Shown here: piece by piece, positions 1-6,835 of the stretch
Position numbering within the stretch: the first letter of the stretch is position 1
How the letters are laid out: the number at the start of each line of letters is the position of its first letter
Origin: Chloroflexota bacterium
GTDB lineage: Bacteria; Chloroflexota; Anaerolineae; JACRMK01
Length of the DNA stretch: 14,873 nt
Direction: 5' to 3'
Assembly (NCBI GenBank): GCA_016200765.1
Contig: JACQEC010000081.1
Span: 1 to 14,873, forward strand
The notes under the pieces: model-generated
What the model saw: the letters and a program-made list of their open reading frames with translations, nothing else
What the model was told of the DNA's origin: nothing
Database searches by the model: none
Made by a program: the position numbers and the translations under genes

Positions 1-498
1 ACGATGGAACACACCGAGCGGGTGGCGCGGGCGGCCGTCTCGATCGGGCGCGCGCTGTCCATGCCGGAGATGGATTTGCGCGCGCTTCATAAGGGCGCGA
101 TGCTGCACGACATCGGCAAGATTGGCCTGCCCGACGCGATCTTGCGCAAGCCCGGCTCGCTCAACGACGAGGAATGGAAGCGCATGAAGATGCACCCGCT
201 GATCGGCGTGCAAATCACCACGTCTCTGCAATCGTTGGGCGAGGCGGTTAACGTCATCCGTCACCACCACGAACGCTGGGACGGCAAGGGCTACCCGGAC
301 GGGCTGGCGAATGAGCATATCCCCCTGCTGGCGCGCATCGCCTCCATCGCCGACGCCTTCGACGCCATCACCACCGACCGGCCCTACCACCGCGGCAAGA
401 GCGTCTCTGAAGCGCGTTTCTTGCTCGAAATCGGGGCCGGCAGCAGTTGGGATCCCAAACTGGTCGCCATCGCGCTGAAGGAACTGCCGCAGGGTTAG
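1..498 (+). CDS. HD-GYP domain protein (c-di-GMP phosphodiesterase family), 5' truncated by window edge
   Basis: HD-GYP proteins are metal-dependent phosphodiesterases that hydrolyse cyclic di-GMP; this is the C-terminal catalytic domain. Counting from the ATG at position 4, the visible hallmarks are H3 in a T-x-E-H-T-E-R-V context, the HD pair H35-D36 followed by I-G-K-I-G, H64, the H87-H88-H89-E segment, D93-G-K-G-Y-P-D-G (the GYP motif) and D117 in I-A-D-A-F-D. All expected metal and substrate residues seem present, so it should be active. The first codon in the window (ACG) is in frame and fits the family pattern just before the His, so the gene almost certainly begins upstream; an attached sensor or receiver domain cannot be judged. 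The next gene starts 12 bp after its stop, suggesting co-transcription. c-di-GMP specificity is inferred from the family. Confidence 0.9.
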   Translation, partial: TMEHTERVARAAVSIGRALSMPEMDLRALHKGAMLHDIGKIGLPDAILRKPGSLNDEEWKRMKMHPLIGVQITTSLQSLGEAVNVIRHHHERWDGKGYPDGLANEHIPLLARIASIADAFDAITTDRPYHRGKSVSEARFLLEIGAGSSWDPKLVAIALKELPQG

Positions 499-510
499 CG
501 GAACACTTTT

Positions 511-1761
511 ATGATCTACTGTCCCCAATGCAGTACGGCCAACCGTGACGGCAGTAAATTCTGCAACGAATGCGGCAACGACCTGCAGAGCGCGGCCAGC
601 GCGCGCTCCGGCATTGCGCCGCCAACCCTGCCGGAAGAGGCTCCGGAAGCAGAACCGGCGGCCAGCCTAGAGGCTCCTTCGGCCTTGCCCTCCGCGCCGC
701 CTGCGCGCGACGACGAGACGGCAGACCGCGAAGCCGCGCCGGAGCCTTCAGCCGGCACGCCGCCGCTGCCCGACTGGCTTGTCCAGTTGCGCGAAGGAGC
801 CAGCCCTGAGCCTGTCGAAGGGCAAGTAGATATGTCTGAAACCTCACCCCAACCCCTCTCCTCTCAAGGAGAGGGGCGAAGGGGTGAGGAGGCGCACCGC
901 GAACAGCAGAGAGAACAGGCTGAATCGCTTGATACGGCGCCGCCTGCCCCTGCGCCGGAAACGCCTCTGCCGGCGCTTGTGAGCGGTGATTTCCCTGACT
1001 GGCTGAAGGAATTGAAGGATGCGGAGCGCGCTCCCGTAGAGGCAGGTCTTGTACCTGCCCTTGCCCGCCCGCCGGAGGCGGTTGAGGGGAATCCGCCCGT
1101 TGAGCCGCTTCGTGCAGAGGCTGCGCCGGTAGACGCGCCCGGCTGGTTAAAGCCCGTCCAGCCCAAGGCTGAACCAGCGCCCATCGCCGTAACGATTGCC
1201 GCGGCCGGTGTGGCGAGCGATAAGCCCGCCGTCGAAAAACCGATCAGCCCGCCGCAGGCCGCCCAAACACCTGCAACCGGCGACCTCGCGGATACAGGGC
1301 TTCCGCCATGGCTGGAAGCCTTCCGCCCCGGCAGACCGCGGCCGGGCTCCGACGCGGTCGAGACCAGCGGCCTGTTAGCCGATATTCGCGGTATATTGCC
1401 CGTCGAGAGCGTGCTCACCTTGCCCCATAAGAGCGCGCCGCCAAAAGCCAAGACCGCCCCCGCCCGGCCGGCTTCCGCGTTTGAGAGCCTGCATACCTCG
1501 CCGCCACCGCCGCCTGAAACCCCGCCAGCGGCCTCCGCATCGGCGTCCGCGCCGACAGCAGGGCAGGCAGAGTCTCCAACCGGCGGGCCGAGCGCGAAGC
1601 CGCACCGCCGTTCGCGGCTTGCCGTCCTGGTCCTGATGATTCCCTTAGCCGCCGCGCTGCCCTTCCTGCCCCAACTGCGCGATGCGCTGTCGAACAACGC
1701 CCCAACCGCCGGCGCCGCCGAGACCTCATTTATCGCCCTGCTGATCGGGGGCCAGCCCTAA
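511..1761 (+). CDS. zinc-ribbon, proline/alanine-rich protein with a C-terminal membrane segment
   Basis: A 416-residue protein of unknown function. The N-terminus is a small zinc ribbon with two CxxC knuckles (C4/C7 and C18/C21). A long Pro/Ala/Glu-rich, presumably disordered region follows. It carries at least four copies of a short P-x-W-L motif (about residues 88-93, 162-168, 209-214 and 265-271), which look like docking motifs. One hydrophobic segment near residues 369-391, preceded by basic residues, is a probable membrane anchor, leaving only about 25 residues after it. Parts of the linker are encoded by palindromic interspersed repeats read in frame (separate entries). The ATG at 511 is chosen because the Cys knuckles begin three residues later. 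Spacing is 12 bp to the upstream gene and 15 bp to the MutL-like gene, so it is probably part of the operon. Zinc-ribbon plus disordered linker plus membrane anchor is common in Chloroflexota; the role is unknown. Confidence 0.8.
   Translation: MIYCPQCSTANRDGSKFCNECGNDLQSAASARSGIAPPTLPEEAPEAEPAASLEAPSALPSAPPARDDETADREAAPEPSAGTPPLPDWLVQLREGASPEPVEGQVDMSETSPQPLSSQGEGRRGEEAHREQQREQAESLDTAPPAPAPETPLPALVSGDFPDWLKELKDAERAPVEAGLVPALARPPEAVEGNPPVEPLRAEAAPVDAPGWLKPVQPKAEPAPIAVTIAAAGVASDKPAVEKPISPPQAAQTPATGDLADTGLPPWLEAFRPGRPRPGSDAVETSGLLADIRGILPVESVLTLPHKSAPPKAKTAPARPASAFESLHTSPPPPPETPPAASASASAPTAGQAESPTGGPSAKPHRRSRLAVLVLMIPLAAALPFLPQLRDALSNNAPTAGAAETSFIALLIGGQP
804..822. repeat. interspersed repeat (ccctgagcctgtcgaaggg) inside the zinc-ribbon gene
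   Basis: A 19-bp imperfect palindrome read in frame as Pro-Glu-Pro-Val-Glu-Gly. The same core is familiar to me as a high-copy interspersed repeat in many environmental bacterial genomes; only one copy is present here, so the repeat assignment rests on recognition rather than on copies in this window. Confidence 0.6.
842..889. repeat. 48-bp palindromic interspersed repeat inside the zinc-ribbon gene
   Basis: A two-part perfect hairpin. The outer arms cctcacccc (842-850) and ggggtgagg (881-889) enclose inner arms cccctctcc (853-861) and ggagagggg (868-876), with a 6-nt loop. It resembles the 'ctcacccc...cccctctcc' repeat found widely in cyanobacteria and Chloroflexota. It is translated in frame as part of the disordered linker (about residues 111-127) without breaking the gene. 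Confidence 0.8.
1041..1059. repeat. short inverted repeat (ggcaggt/acctgcc) inside the zinc-ribbon gene
   Basis: Seven-bp perfect arms, 1041-1047 and 1053-1059, around a cttgt loop. The sequence matches the type of small 'aggtcttgtacct' hairpin repeat seen dispersed in Chloroflexota genomes. It is read in frame within the linker. Confidence 0.55.
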
Positions 1762-1776
1762 GGTGACAGGTCTTTC

Positions 1777-3582
1777 ATGTCCATGCCTCAAGTAGAATCC
1801 ATTATCGCCGCCGACATCGGCAGCACACTGACCAAGGCGGTGTTGATTGACGTCGTCGAAGGCGATTACCGCATCATCGCGCGCGCCGAGTTTCCGACCA
1901 CCGCCGAGCCGCCATGGTCAGACGTCGCGCTGGCGTTGCAGCAGTGCATCGGCCGCCTCGAAGAAATCGCCGGGCGGCAGATGCTCGACGACAGCGGCGC
2001 GCTCCTCTTGCCCGAACACGTGGATGGCAGCGGCGTGGATGCGTTCGTCGCCAGCGCCAGCGCCGCCGAGCCGCTGCGGGTCGCGGTCACCGGCCTGATG
2101 CCGGGCGCCTCAAGCGCGCGCAACAACATCACGGAAGCCGCCCGCCGGGCCGCTTATACAACCTACGCCCTCCCCACCGACCCACCGCCTACCAAGAGCA
2201 AGCGTCTGGATTTAGCGGCGCGCATCAATGCCCTGCACCAGCAGGCGCCATCGGTGATCATCGTGGCTGGCGATGGGGCCAGGGCGGCAAAGGCACAGCC
2301 GTCCTTGATCGAAGCGGCTCACGCGGTGGCGATGGCTTGCCTGACGTGGCCGGACACGACCCGTCCCGACGTGATCTTCAGCGGCGATGAGCGCGCGCGC
2401 GCCCATGTCGCCGAGATCGTCGGCGACGGCGTGAACTTGCACAGCACCGGCGGCCTGCAGCGGGATGCCCGTCCCGCTCCCGACGATTCTTTGCCCTCCC
2501 TCGAAAGCACGCTGGAGGCCATCTTCGTCGAGCGGCGGCTGAATCGCCTGCCGCAAATCGGCAAGCTCGCGGCGATGGCCAACTTGCCCATCGCCGCCAC
2601 CGCCGCGGCTTTCGGCGTGAGCGTGCAGGCCATCGCGCGGCACTTCAACTTCCGCACGCTGGGCGTGGATGTGGGGGGCGCGACGACCAGCCTCGCGCTC
2701 CACGATGCGGCGCAGTTCCATCGCGTCGTGCGCAGTGATCTCGGCGTCAGCCACAACATCGAGCGCGTCGCGCGCGCCGCCGGCATCGCCAACGTCCTGC
2801 GCTGGCTGCCGCAATCTCTCTCTGAAGATGAGGCGTGGGACCGTCTCGCCAACAAGGCCGCGCGCCCCTACACACTGCCCGGCGACCACAAGGATTTATG
2901 GCTGGAGCAGGCCATCGCGCGTGAGGCGATTCGCCTGACCTTGAGCGAACTGCTGAAACGCTGGCGGCCCGGCAAGGCGCGCCTCTATCCCGAACTCCTG
3001 CCCGTCCTTGATTTGATTATCGGCACGGGCGGAGTGCTTAATCATGTCCCGCTGTCCGCGCTGAACGCGCTGATCCTGCTGGACGCTTTGCAGCCGGTCG
3101 GCGTGGTCAATCTGGCGCAGGACGCCGGCGGCGTCCTGCCGGTGCTCAGTCTGGTCGCAGGCGTGGGGCCGCAAGTTGCCGCCGAGCTCACCGCGCACGA
3201 GGGCATCGTATCGCTTGGCACCGCCATCTGCCCGGTTTCGTCAGCCAAGCCGGGCGAGGTGATCTTGGCCTACCAACTCACCTATGCAGGCGCCAACCCC
3301 AGCACGGTGACGGGCGAAGTGAAAGCCGGAGAAATCGAGCTTCTGCCGCTGGGCATCAACGACAAAGCAGAACTGGTGGTGCATCCGGCCGGCAACACCG
3401 ATGTCGGCCTGAAACGGCGCGGCCGCTCCGCGGTGGCGCAGGTGGAAGGCGGCTTGGTGGGCGTGATCATTGACGCGCGCGGGCGGCCGCTGGCGCTGCC
3501 CGACGACCCAGCGCAGCGCGAAGCGCTCAACCGCACGTGGCTATCCAGCATGGGGGCGGCTTCATTCGACAGCTATGACTAA
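1777..3582 (+). CDS. glutamate mutase MutL-family (GlmL/PF13941-like) ATPase
   Basis: A 601-residue protein with an actin/Hsp70-like (ASKHA) ATPase fold. The phosphate-1 loop is visible at residues 11-22 (A-A-D-I-G-S-T-L-T-K-A-V) and a second phosphate loop at about 297-303 (V-D-V-G-G-A-T). A Gly-rich I-I-G-T-G-G-V-L-N segment near residue 412 matches the adenosine loop of the fold. In clostridia, MutL is encoded between the two subunits of B12-dependent glutamate mutase and is thought to act as a reactivating chaperone. No mutase subunit lies in this window, and Chloroflexota often carry this family without one, so the client here is unknown. An AAGGTGA about 10 nt upstream supports the ATG at 1777; the ATG at 1783 is an alternative. 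The stop overlaps the start of the next gene, indicating translational coupling. Confidence 0.8.
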   Translation: MSMPQVESIIAADIGSTLTKAVLIDVVEGDYRIIARAEFPTTAEPPWSDVALALQQCIGRLEEIAGRQMLDDSGALLLPEHVDGSGVDAFVASASAAEPLRVAVTGLMPGASSARNNITEAARRAAYTTYALPTDPPPTKSKRLDLAARINALHQQAPSVIIVAGDGARAAKAQPSLIEAAHAVAMACLTWPDTTRPDVIFSGDERARAHVAEIVGDGVNLHSTGGLQRDARPAPDDSLPSLESTLEAIFVERRLNRLPQIGKLAAMANLPIAATAAAFGVSVQAIARHFNFRTLGVDVGGATTSLALHDAAQFHRVVRSDLGVSHNIERVARAAGIANVLRWLPQSLSEDEAWDRLANKAARPYTLPGDHKDLWLEQAIAREAIRLTLSELLKRWRPGKARLYPELLPVLDLIIGTGGVLNHVPLSALNALILLDALQPVGVVNLAQDAGGVLPVLSLVAGVGPQVAAELTAHEGIVSLGTAICPVSSAKPGEVILAYQLTYAGANPSTVTGEVKAGEIELLPLGINDKAELVVHPAGNTDVGLKRRGRSAVAQVEGGLVGVIIDARGRPLALPDDPAQREALNRTWLSSMGAASFDSYD

Positions 3583-4687
3583 CTTTCACGTTTTCTACTT
3601 GCCCGTAGCCCATGCGCGGCCGCAGGCACGCATCATCCGCGAGCGGCTGCTGCCGCACTCCGGCGAGGTCTCCGTGGAGCCCGACCAGCGCGTCGAGCCG
3701 CCCCACATCGTAGCGCGCGCGGCGATGCCTGCCGCGCCGCTGGTCGTGAATCTGGCCCAGCGTTTGGGCGTGCCGCCGAAGGATGTCAAAGGCTTTCTGC
3801 TCAAGGCTATCGGCGACGAGTTCAACAAAGACGAAGTGCTGGCGAGCAAAAAAGGGAGGCTGGGCCGCGTGAGCGAGTACCGCGCGCCCGGCGTGGGGCG
3901 GCTGTTGGCGGAGCACGAAGGCCAGCTCGTGTTGGAGATCGTGCCGGCGTTGATGGAGCTGCCCGCCAACATCAACGGCGTGGTCACCAACGTGATGCCG
4001 CGTTATGGTGTCGTCATCGAGCTAGCCGGCGGTCTGGCGCAAGGCATTTGGGGCAACGGCAAGGAGAACTACGGCGTCCTCAAACTGCTTGGCGATAAGC
4101 CCGATCAGGCGCTAACGCAAGACATCATAGATGTGAGCTATCTCGGCGCGCTGGTGGTTGTTGGCGGCGCCATTCAGGCCGACGGCTTGAAGCAGGCCAC
4201 CGCTCTACAAGTGCATGGTGTGATCGCCGGCAGTATGCCTGCCAGCCTGCGCGACCAAGCCATGGCCGCGGCGCTTCCGATCATGATCACCGAAGGCTTT
4301 GGCTCGTGGTCAATGGCCGCGCCAACCTACGAACTCTTGAAAGGCTTTAACGGGCGCGAAGCCGCCCTACGGGCAGTCTATCGGACGCGCGGCGGCGCGC
4401 AACGGCCCGAGTTGGTCTCGCCGCTGCCCCAGCAGGATGCGGCCAGCGCCGAAGCGCCGCCCCACGCCGTGCTCTTGCAGAAAGGGGCGTTGGTGCGCGT
4501 TGGCGCGGGGGCTTATCTCGGACAGGCCGGGCGTGTGGTGAGCGAGAAGCCGCAAACCCAGACACTGGCCGGCGGCATCCGCGCGCGCGCCGTAGAAATC
4601 GCGCTCGGCTCGTCGGCCGACACCGCCGCAGACCTCGAAGCCGAGCGGGTCTGGATTCCCATCCATAACCTCGAAGCGATCGGGTAA
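3575..4687 (+). CDS. conserved protein of unknown function coupled to the MutL-like ATPase
   Basis: A 370-residue cytosolic protein with no signal peptide or membrane segment. The start chosen is the ATG at 3575, which overlaps the stop of the upstream gene by 8 bp; an open frame continues upstream but has no better start. Three regions can be seen. An N-terminal beta-rich part (about 25-165) has Gly-Val and Val-x-x-x-D-x-x-V-x-P spacing reminiscent of barrel-sandwich (lipoyl-like) domains. A middle alpha/beta region (about 185-275) carries several hydrophobic strands and I-M-I-T-E-G-F-G. The C-terminus (about 308-370) starts G-A-L-V-R-V-G-A-G-A-Y-L-G-Q-A-G and looks KOW/SH3-like. The two regions are joined by an Ala/Pro-rich linker. 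I do not recognise a named family. Overlap with the MutL-like gene suggests the two products work together. The barrel-sandwich and KOW readings are inferences by eye. Confidence 0.75.
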   Translation: MTNFHVFYLPVAHARPQARIIRERLLPHSGEVSVEPDQRVEPPHIVARAAMPAAPLVVNLAQRLGVPPKDVKGFLLKAIGDEFNKDEVLASKKGRLGRVSEYRAPGVGRLLAEHEGQLVLEIVPALMELPANINGVVTNVMPRYGVVIELAGGLAQGIWGNGKENYGVLKLLGDKPDQALTQDIIDVSYLGALVVVGGAIQADGLKQATALQVHGVIAGSMPASLRDQAMAAALPIMITEGFGSWSMAAPTYELLKGFNGREAALRAVYRTRGGAQRPELVSPLPQQDAASAEAPPHAVLLQKGALVRVGAGAYLGQAGRVVSEKPQTQTLAGGIRARAVEIALGSSADTAADLEAERVWIPIHNLEAIG

Positions 4688-4696
4688 CACGCCACG

Positions 4697-5437
4697 ATGG
4701 GCAAATACAATGGGCCGCCGCCAGAGCCGGGCAGCAGCGGCTCTGACCGTCTCTTTGGCCTGCTCGCGGTGAGCCTCGCCGCCCTGTTGGTCGCCGCGCT
4801 GGCCGGTCTGATCGCCTACGCTGTGACCTTGATTCAACAGCCGCTGTCGCCCCCTCCTTCGGCTTCAAACGTGAACGAAAGCGCAACGCCCAGCGTGGCC
4901 CCGCGAACGACCCTGTTGCCGACCACTACCCACACGCCAACCGGCACCGCCGACAACACGGCCACGCACACACCCACCGGCACGGCCACCGCCAACAGCC
5001 CTGCCAGCACCGCCACACGCGCGCCCTCCGCCACGCTGGCTCGCAACGCCGCGACGGTCGTGCCCACCGGCACGCCGCGTCCGGCCACGCCGACGGCGGC
5101 GCGCGTGACCGCCAGTCCTACCAAGCCACCTGTGCTGACCGCCACGCCCACCCGCGCCACAGCCTCTCCCACGGTAAGAGCGTCGCCGGTCGCAACGGCG
5201 ACGGCAGTCCCCACCGCCACCGCGACGCCGGATGCCACGGCCTCACCCACGCCGGCGCCGGTGGCCTTCGCAGAAACCAGCGCCGCGCCTCGGCCAGCGG
5301 CAGGGCTTGCCACATCCGCGCCGGGCGCCGCGCATCCGGCGTCTCCCGCCGCATCCGAGATGGATTCGCTCTTTATCGGCGTGTTCATCGTGTTGTTGAT
5401 ATTGGCCGCACTCGGCTTGCTTATGGTCCTGCGCTGA
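4697..5437 (+). CDS. Thr/Pro/Ala-rich protein with N- and C-terminal membrane segments
   Basis: A 246-residue protein of unknown function. A hydrophobic segment at about 19-46 is followed by roughly 160 residues made almost entirely of Thr, Ala, Pro and Ser in irregular T-A-T-P-T style repeats. A second hydrophobic segment (about 223-244) ends two residues before the C-terminus. The low-complexity stretch looks like a stalk, possibly glycosylated outside the membrane; that is inference. The gene starts 9 bp after its upstream neighbour with no clear Shine-Dalgarno, so translation may depend on coupling. Such Thr/Pro-rich membrane proteins are common in Chloroflexota. Confidence 0.65.
   Translation: MGKYNGPPPEPGSSGSDRLFGLLAVSLAALLVAALAGLIAYAVTLIQQPLSPPPSASNVNESATPSVAPRTTLLPTTTHTPTGTADNTATHTPTGTATANSPASTATRAPSATLARNAATVVPTGTPRPATPTAARVTASPTKPPVLTATPTRATASPTVRASPVATATAVPTATATPDATASPTPAPVAFAETSAAPRPAAGLATSAPGAAHPASPAASEMDSLFIGVFIVLLILAALGLLMVLR
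4905..5260 (+). repeat. low-complexity region encoding Thr/Ala/Pro repeats
   Basis: The DNA is a degenerate string of acc/gcc/ccc-type codons, with recurring cacgcca, gccaccgc and accggca words. It is a compositional repeat of the coding sequence above and has no fixed period. Confidence 0.6.
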
Positions 5438-5454
5438 TTACCGCCCCGACGCCT

Positions 5455-5802
5455 ATGCAAATCTACCACGCGACCAACAGCCATTTATTCTGCGGACACT
5501 GGAACGGCTCGCCGCTCGAAATTGGGCTGACCGGCCTCATGCGGGGCGTGCCGCGCCGCGAAGCCTACCACTATCACGACTACCACGAATACTACGTGAT
5601 CCTGCGCGGGCGCGGGCGGCTGAAGGTGGAGGGGCGCGCGGTGCCGCTTGAGCCCAACACCGTCGTGATGATCCAGCCGGGCGAGCGGCACCGCGTGGTC
5701 TGGGTGGACCCTGATGAGGGCATCCAATGGCTCATCCTCAAGGAACGCTCCGCACCGGACAGCAAAGTGGTGGTGCGCGAAGACGAGCGTGGCACTGCCT
5801 GA
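5455..5802 (+). CDS. small cupin-domain protein
   Basis: A 115-residue single-domain cupin. Motif 1 is visible as H39-x-H41-x3-E45 followed six residues later by G52. Motif 2 appears as P75-G-E-R-H79. H39, H41, E45 and H79 are the likely metal ligands. Proteins of this size and type bind small molecules or act as simple dioxygenases, isomerases or sugar sensors, and the substrate cannot be deduced. It starts 17 bp after the Thr/Pro-rich gene and is the last gene before a repeat-filled gap, so it probably ends the operon. No helix-turn-helix domain is fused to it. Confidence 0.85.
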   Translation: MQIYHATNSHLFCGHWNGSPLEIGLTGLMRGVPRREAYHYHDYHEYYVILRGRGRLKVEGRAVPLEPNTVVMIQPGERHRVVWVDPDEGIQWLILKERSAPDSKVVVREDERGTA

Positions 5803-5822
5803 ATATATGGGGCATTATCTAT

Positions 5823-5926
5823 GGAGAGCAGGCTTCAGCCGGAGGGGACGGGGAGCCATGAGACCGGCTGAAGCCTACGCTCCGTGAGGATGCGCCGCCC
5901 TACCGTCCGGCTGAAGCCTGCTCTCC
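5823..5926. repeat. intergenic palindromic repeat cluster (three copies of a cttcagccgg-type unit)
   Basis: The 180-bp gap 5803-5982 holds little else. A perfect 21-bp inverted pair, 5823-5843 (begins ggagagcagg, ends cagccgga) and 5906-5926 (its exact reverse complement), flanks a third, partial copy in the same orientation as the right arm at 5864-5883 (ccggctgaagcctacgctcc). Units of this kind are abundant interspersed repeats in Chloroflexota. The long stem could also act as a transcription boundary for the cupin gene, though no T-tract follows either arm. Confidence 0.8.
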
Positions 5927-5982
5927 AGCGGCGATAGGCGATAGACTTTTCGCGAACGACTGGCGATGAAAGGAACCCTTAC

Positions 5983-6759
5983 TTGTCTGAGATTTTACCT
6001 CTGATTGCCGCGCTGGCGCGCGAAGCCGGCGCGATGCAGCGAGCCAAATTCAACGGCGCGCTGACGATTGACCACAAAGACCACGCGACCGACCTCGTGA
6101 CCGAGGTTGACCGCGCGGTTGACGGCTGGCTGACCGCCGCCCTGCGCCGGCACTTCCCCGCCCACGCGGTCGTCTCGGAAGAAGGCGATCGGCAGGCGTC
6201 CACCGCCGAGCACGTCTGGTACGTTGACCCGCTGGACGGCACGACCAACTACGCCCACGGCTACCCGGTCTTCGCCGTCTCGATTGCGCTTTGGCGCGGC
6301 GGCGAGCCAGCGCTGGGCGTGGTCTATGACGCCTCGCGCGATGAGTTGTTCAGCGCCGAGCGAGGCGCGGGCGCGTTCCTGAACGGCGAGCGCCTGCGCG
6401 TCTCGCGCACCGCCGCACTCGATCAGGCTGTCGTCGCAACCGGCTTTCCCTATGATCGCGCGACGCATCCCGACAATAACTTCGCCGAGTTTGCGCGCGT
6501 CACGCGCCGGGCGCAGGGCGTGCGGCGCGGCGGCGCGGCGGCGATTGACCTGGCTTATGTCGCGGCAGGGCGGCTGGATGGGCACTGGGAGCGAGGGCTA
6601 AACCCGTGGGACTGCGCGGCCGGCGCGCTGTTGGTCGTGGAGGCGGGTGGACAGTTAAGCAATCTACAAGGACAGCCGTGGTCGCTGGCCGAGCGCTGGA
6701 TGGTGGCGACCAATGGGTTGATTCATAACGAACTGGTGGCGGTACTGATCGGGGCTTAA
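5983..6759 (+). CDS. inositol-1-monophosphatase family protein (SuhB-like)
   Basis: A 258-residue Mg2+-dependent phosphatase of the IMPase superfamily, full length for the family (about 260). The first signature W79-Y-V-D82-P-L-D85-G-T-T-N-Y is intact, as is the second, N-P-W209-D210-C-A-A-G. E66 in V-S-E-E-G and D43 in T-E-V-D match the remaining metal-binding positions. Likely substrates are inositol phosphates or related sugar phosphates (a histidinol-phosphatase or NADP-phosphatase role is also possible within this family). The start is TTG at 5983, supported by AAAGGA at 5969-5974, 8 nt upstream, and by homology that begins within the first ten residues; the first in-frame ATG would remove the conserved N-terminal helix. 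It lies after a repeat-filled gap and ends at a strong terminator, so it is probably a single-gene unit. Confidence 0.92.
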   Translation: MSEILPLIAALAREAGAMQRAKFNGALTIDHKDHATDLVTEVDRAVDGWLTAALRRHFPAHAVVSEEGDRQASTAEHVWYVDPLDGTTNYAHGYPVFAVSIALWRGGEPALGVVYDASRDELFSAERGAGAFLNGERLRVSRTAALDQAVVATGFPYDRATHPDNNFAEFARVTRRAQGVRRGGAAAIDLAYVAAGRLDGHWERGLNPWDCAAGALLVVEAGGQLSNLQGQPWSLAERWMVATNGLIHNELVAVLIGA

Positions 6760-6773
6760 ACGACACAGCAAAT

Positions 6774-6814
6774 AAAACAAGACGGGGGCGATTTTATCGC
6801 CCCCGTCTTGTTTT
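6774..6814. terminator. bidirectional intrinsic terminator
   Basis: Perfect 18-bp arms (6774-6791 and 6797-6814) around a 5-nt loop: GC-rich core acgggggcga with aaaacaag outside, so both strands end in a T-run. It sits between the convergent phosphatase gene (+) and surface-protein gene (-), 15 bp after the first stop and 22 bp after the second. Confidence 0.95.
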
Positions 6815-6835
6815 AGCTAACGTTCCCTTACCAAA

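Noticed and set aside
864..1697. A 277-codon - strand open frame opposite the zinc-ribbon gene
   Set aside because: Low-complexity Gly/Ala/Ser product that mirrors the Pro/Ala linker; the + strand frame has the zinc-ribbon Cys motif and operon spacing.
4905..5260. CRISPR array or fixed-period tandem repeat
   Set aside because: The words recur irregularly and reflect Thr/Ala/Pro codons; there are no equal repeats with unique spacers.
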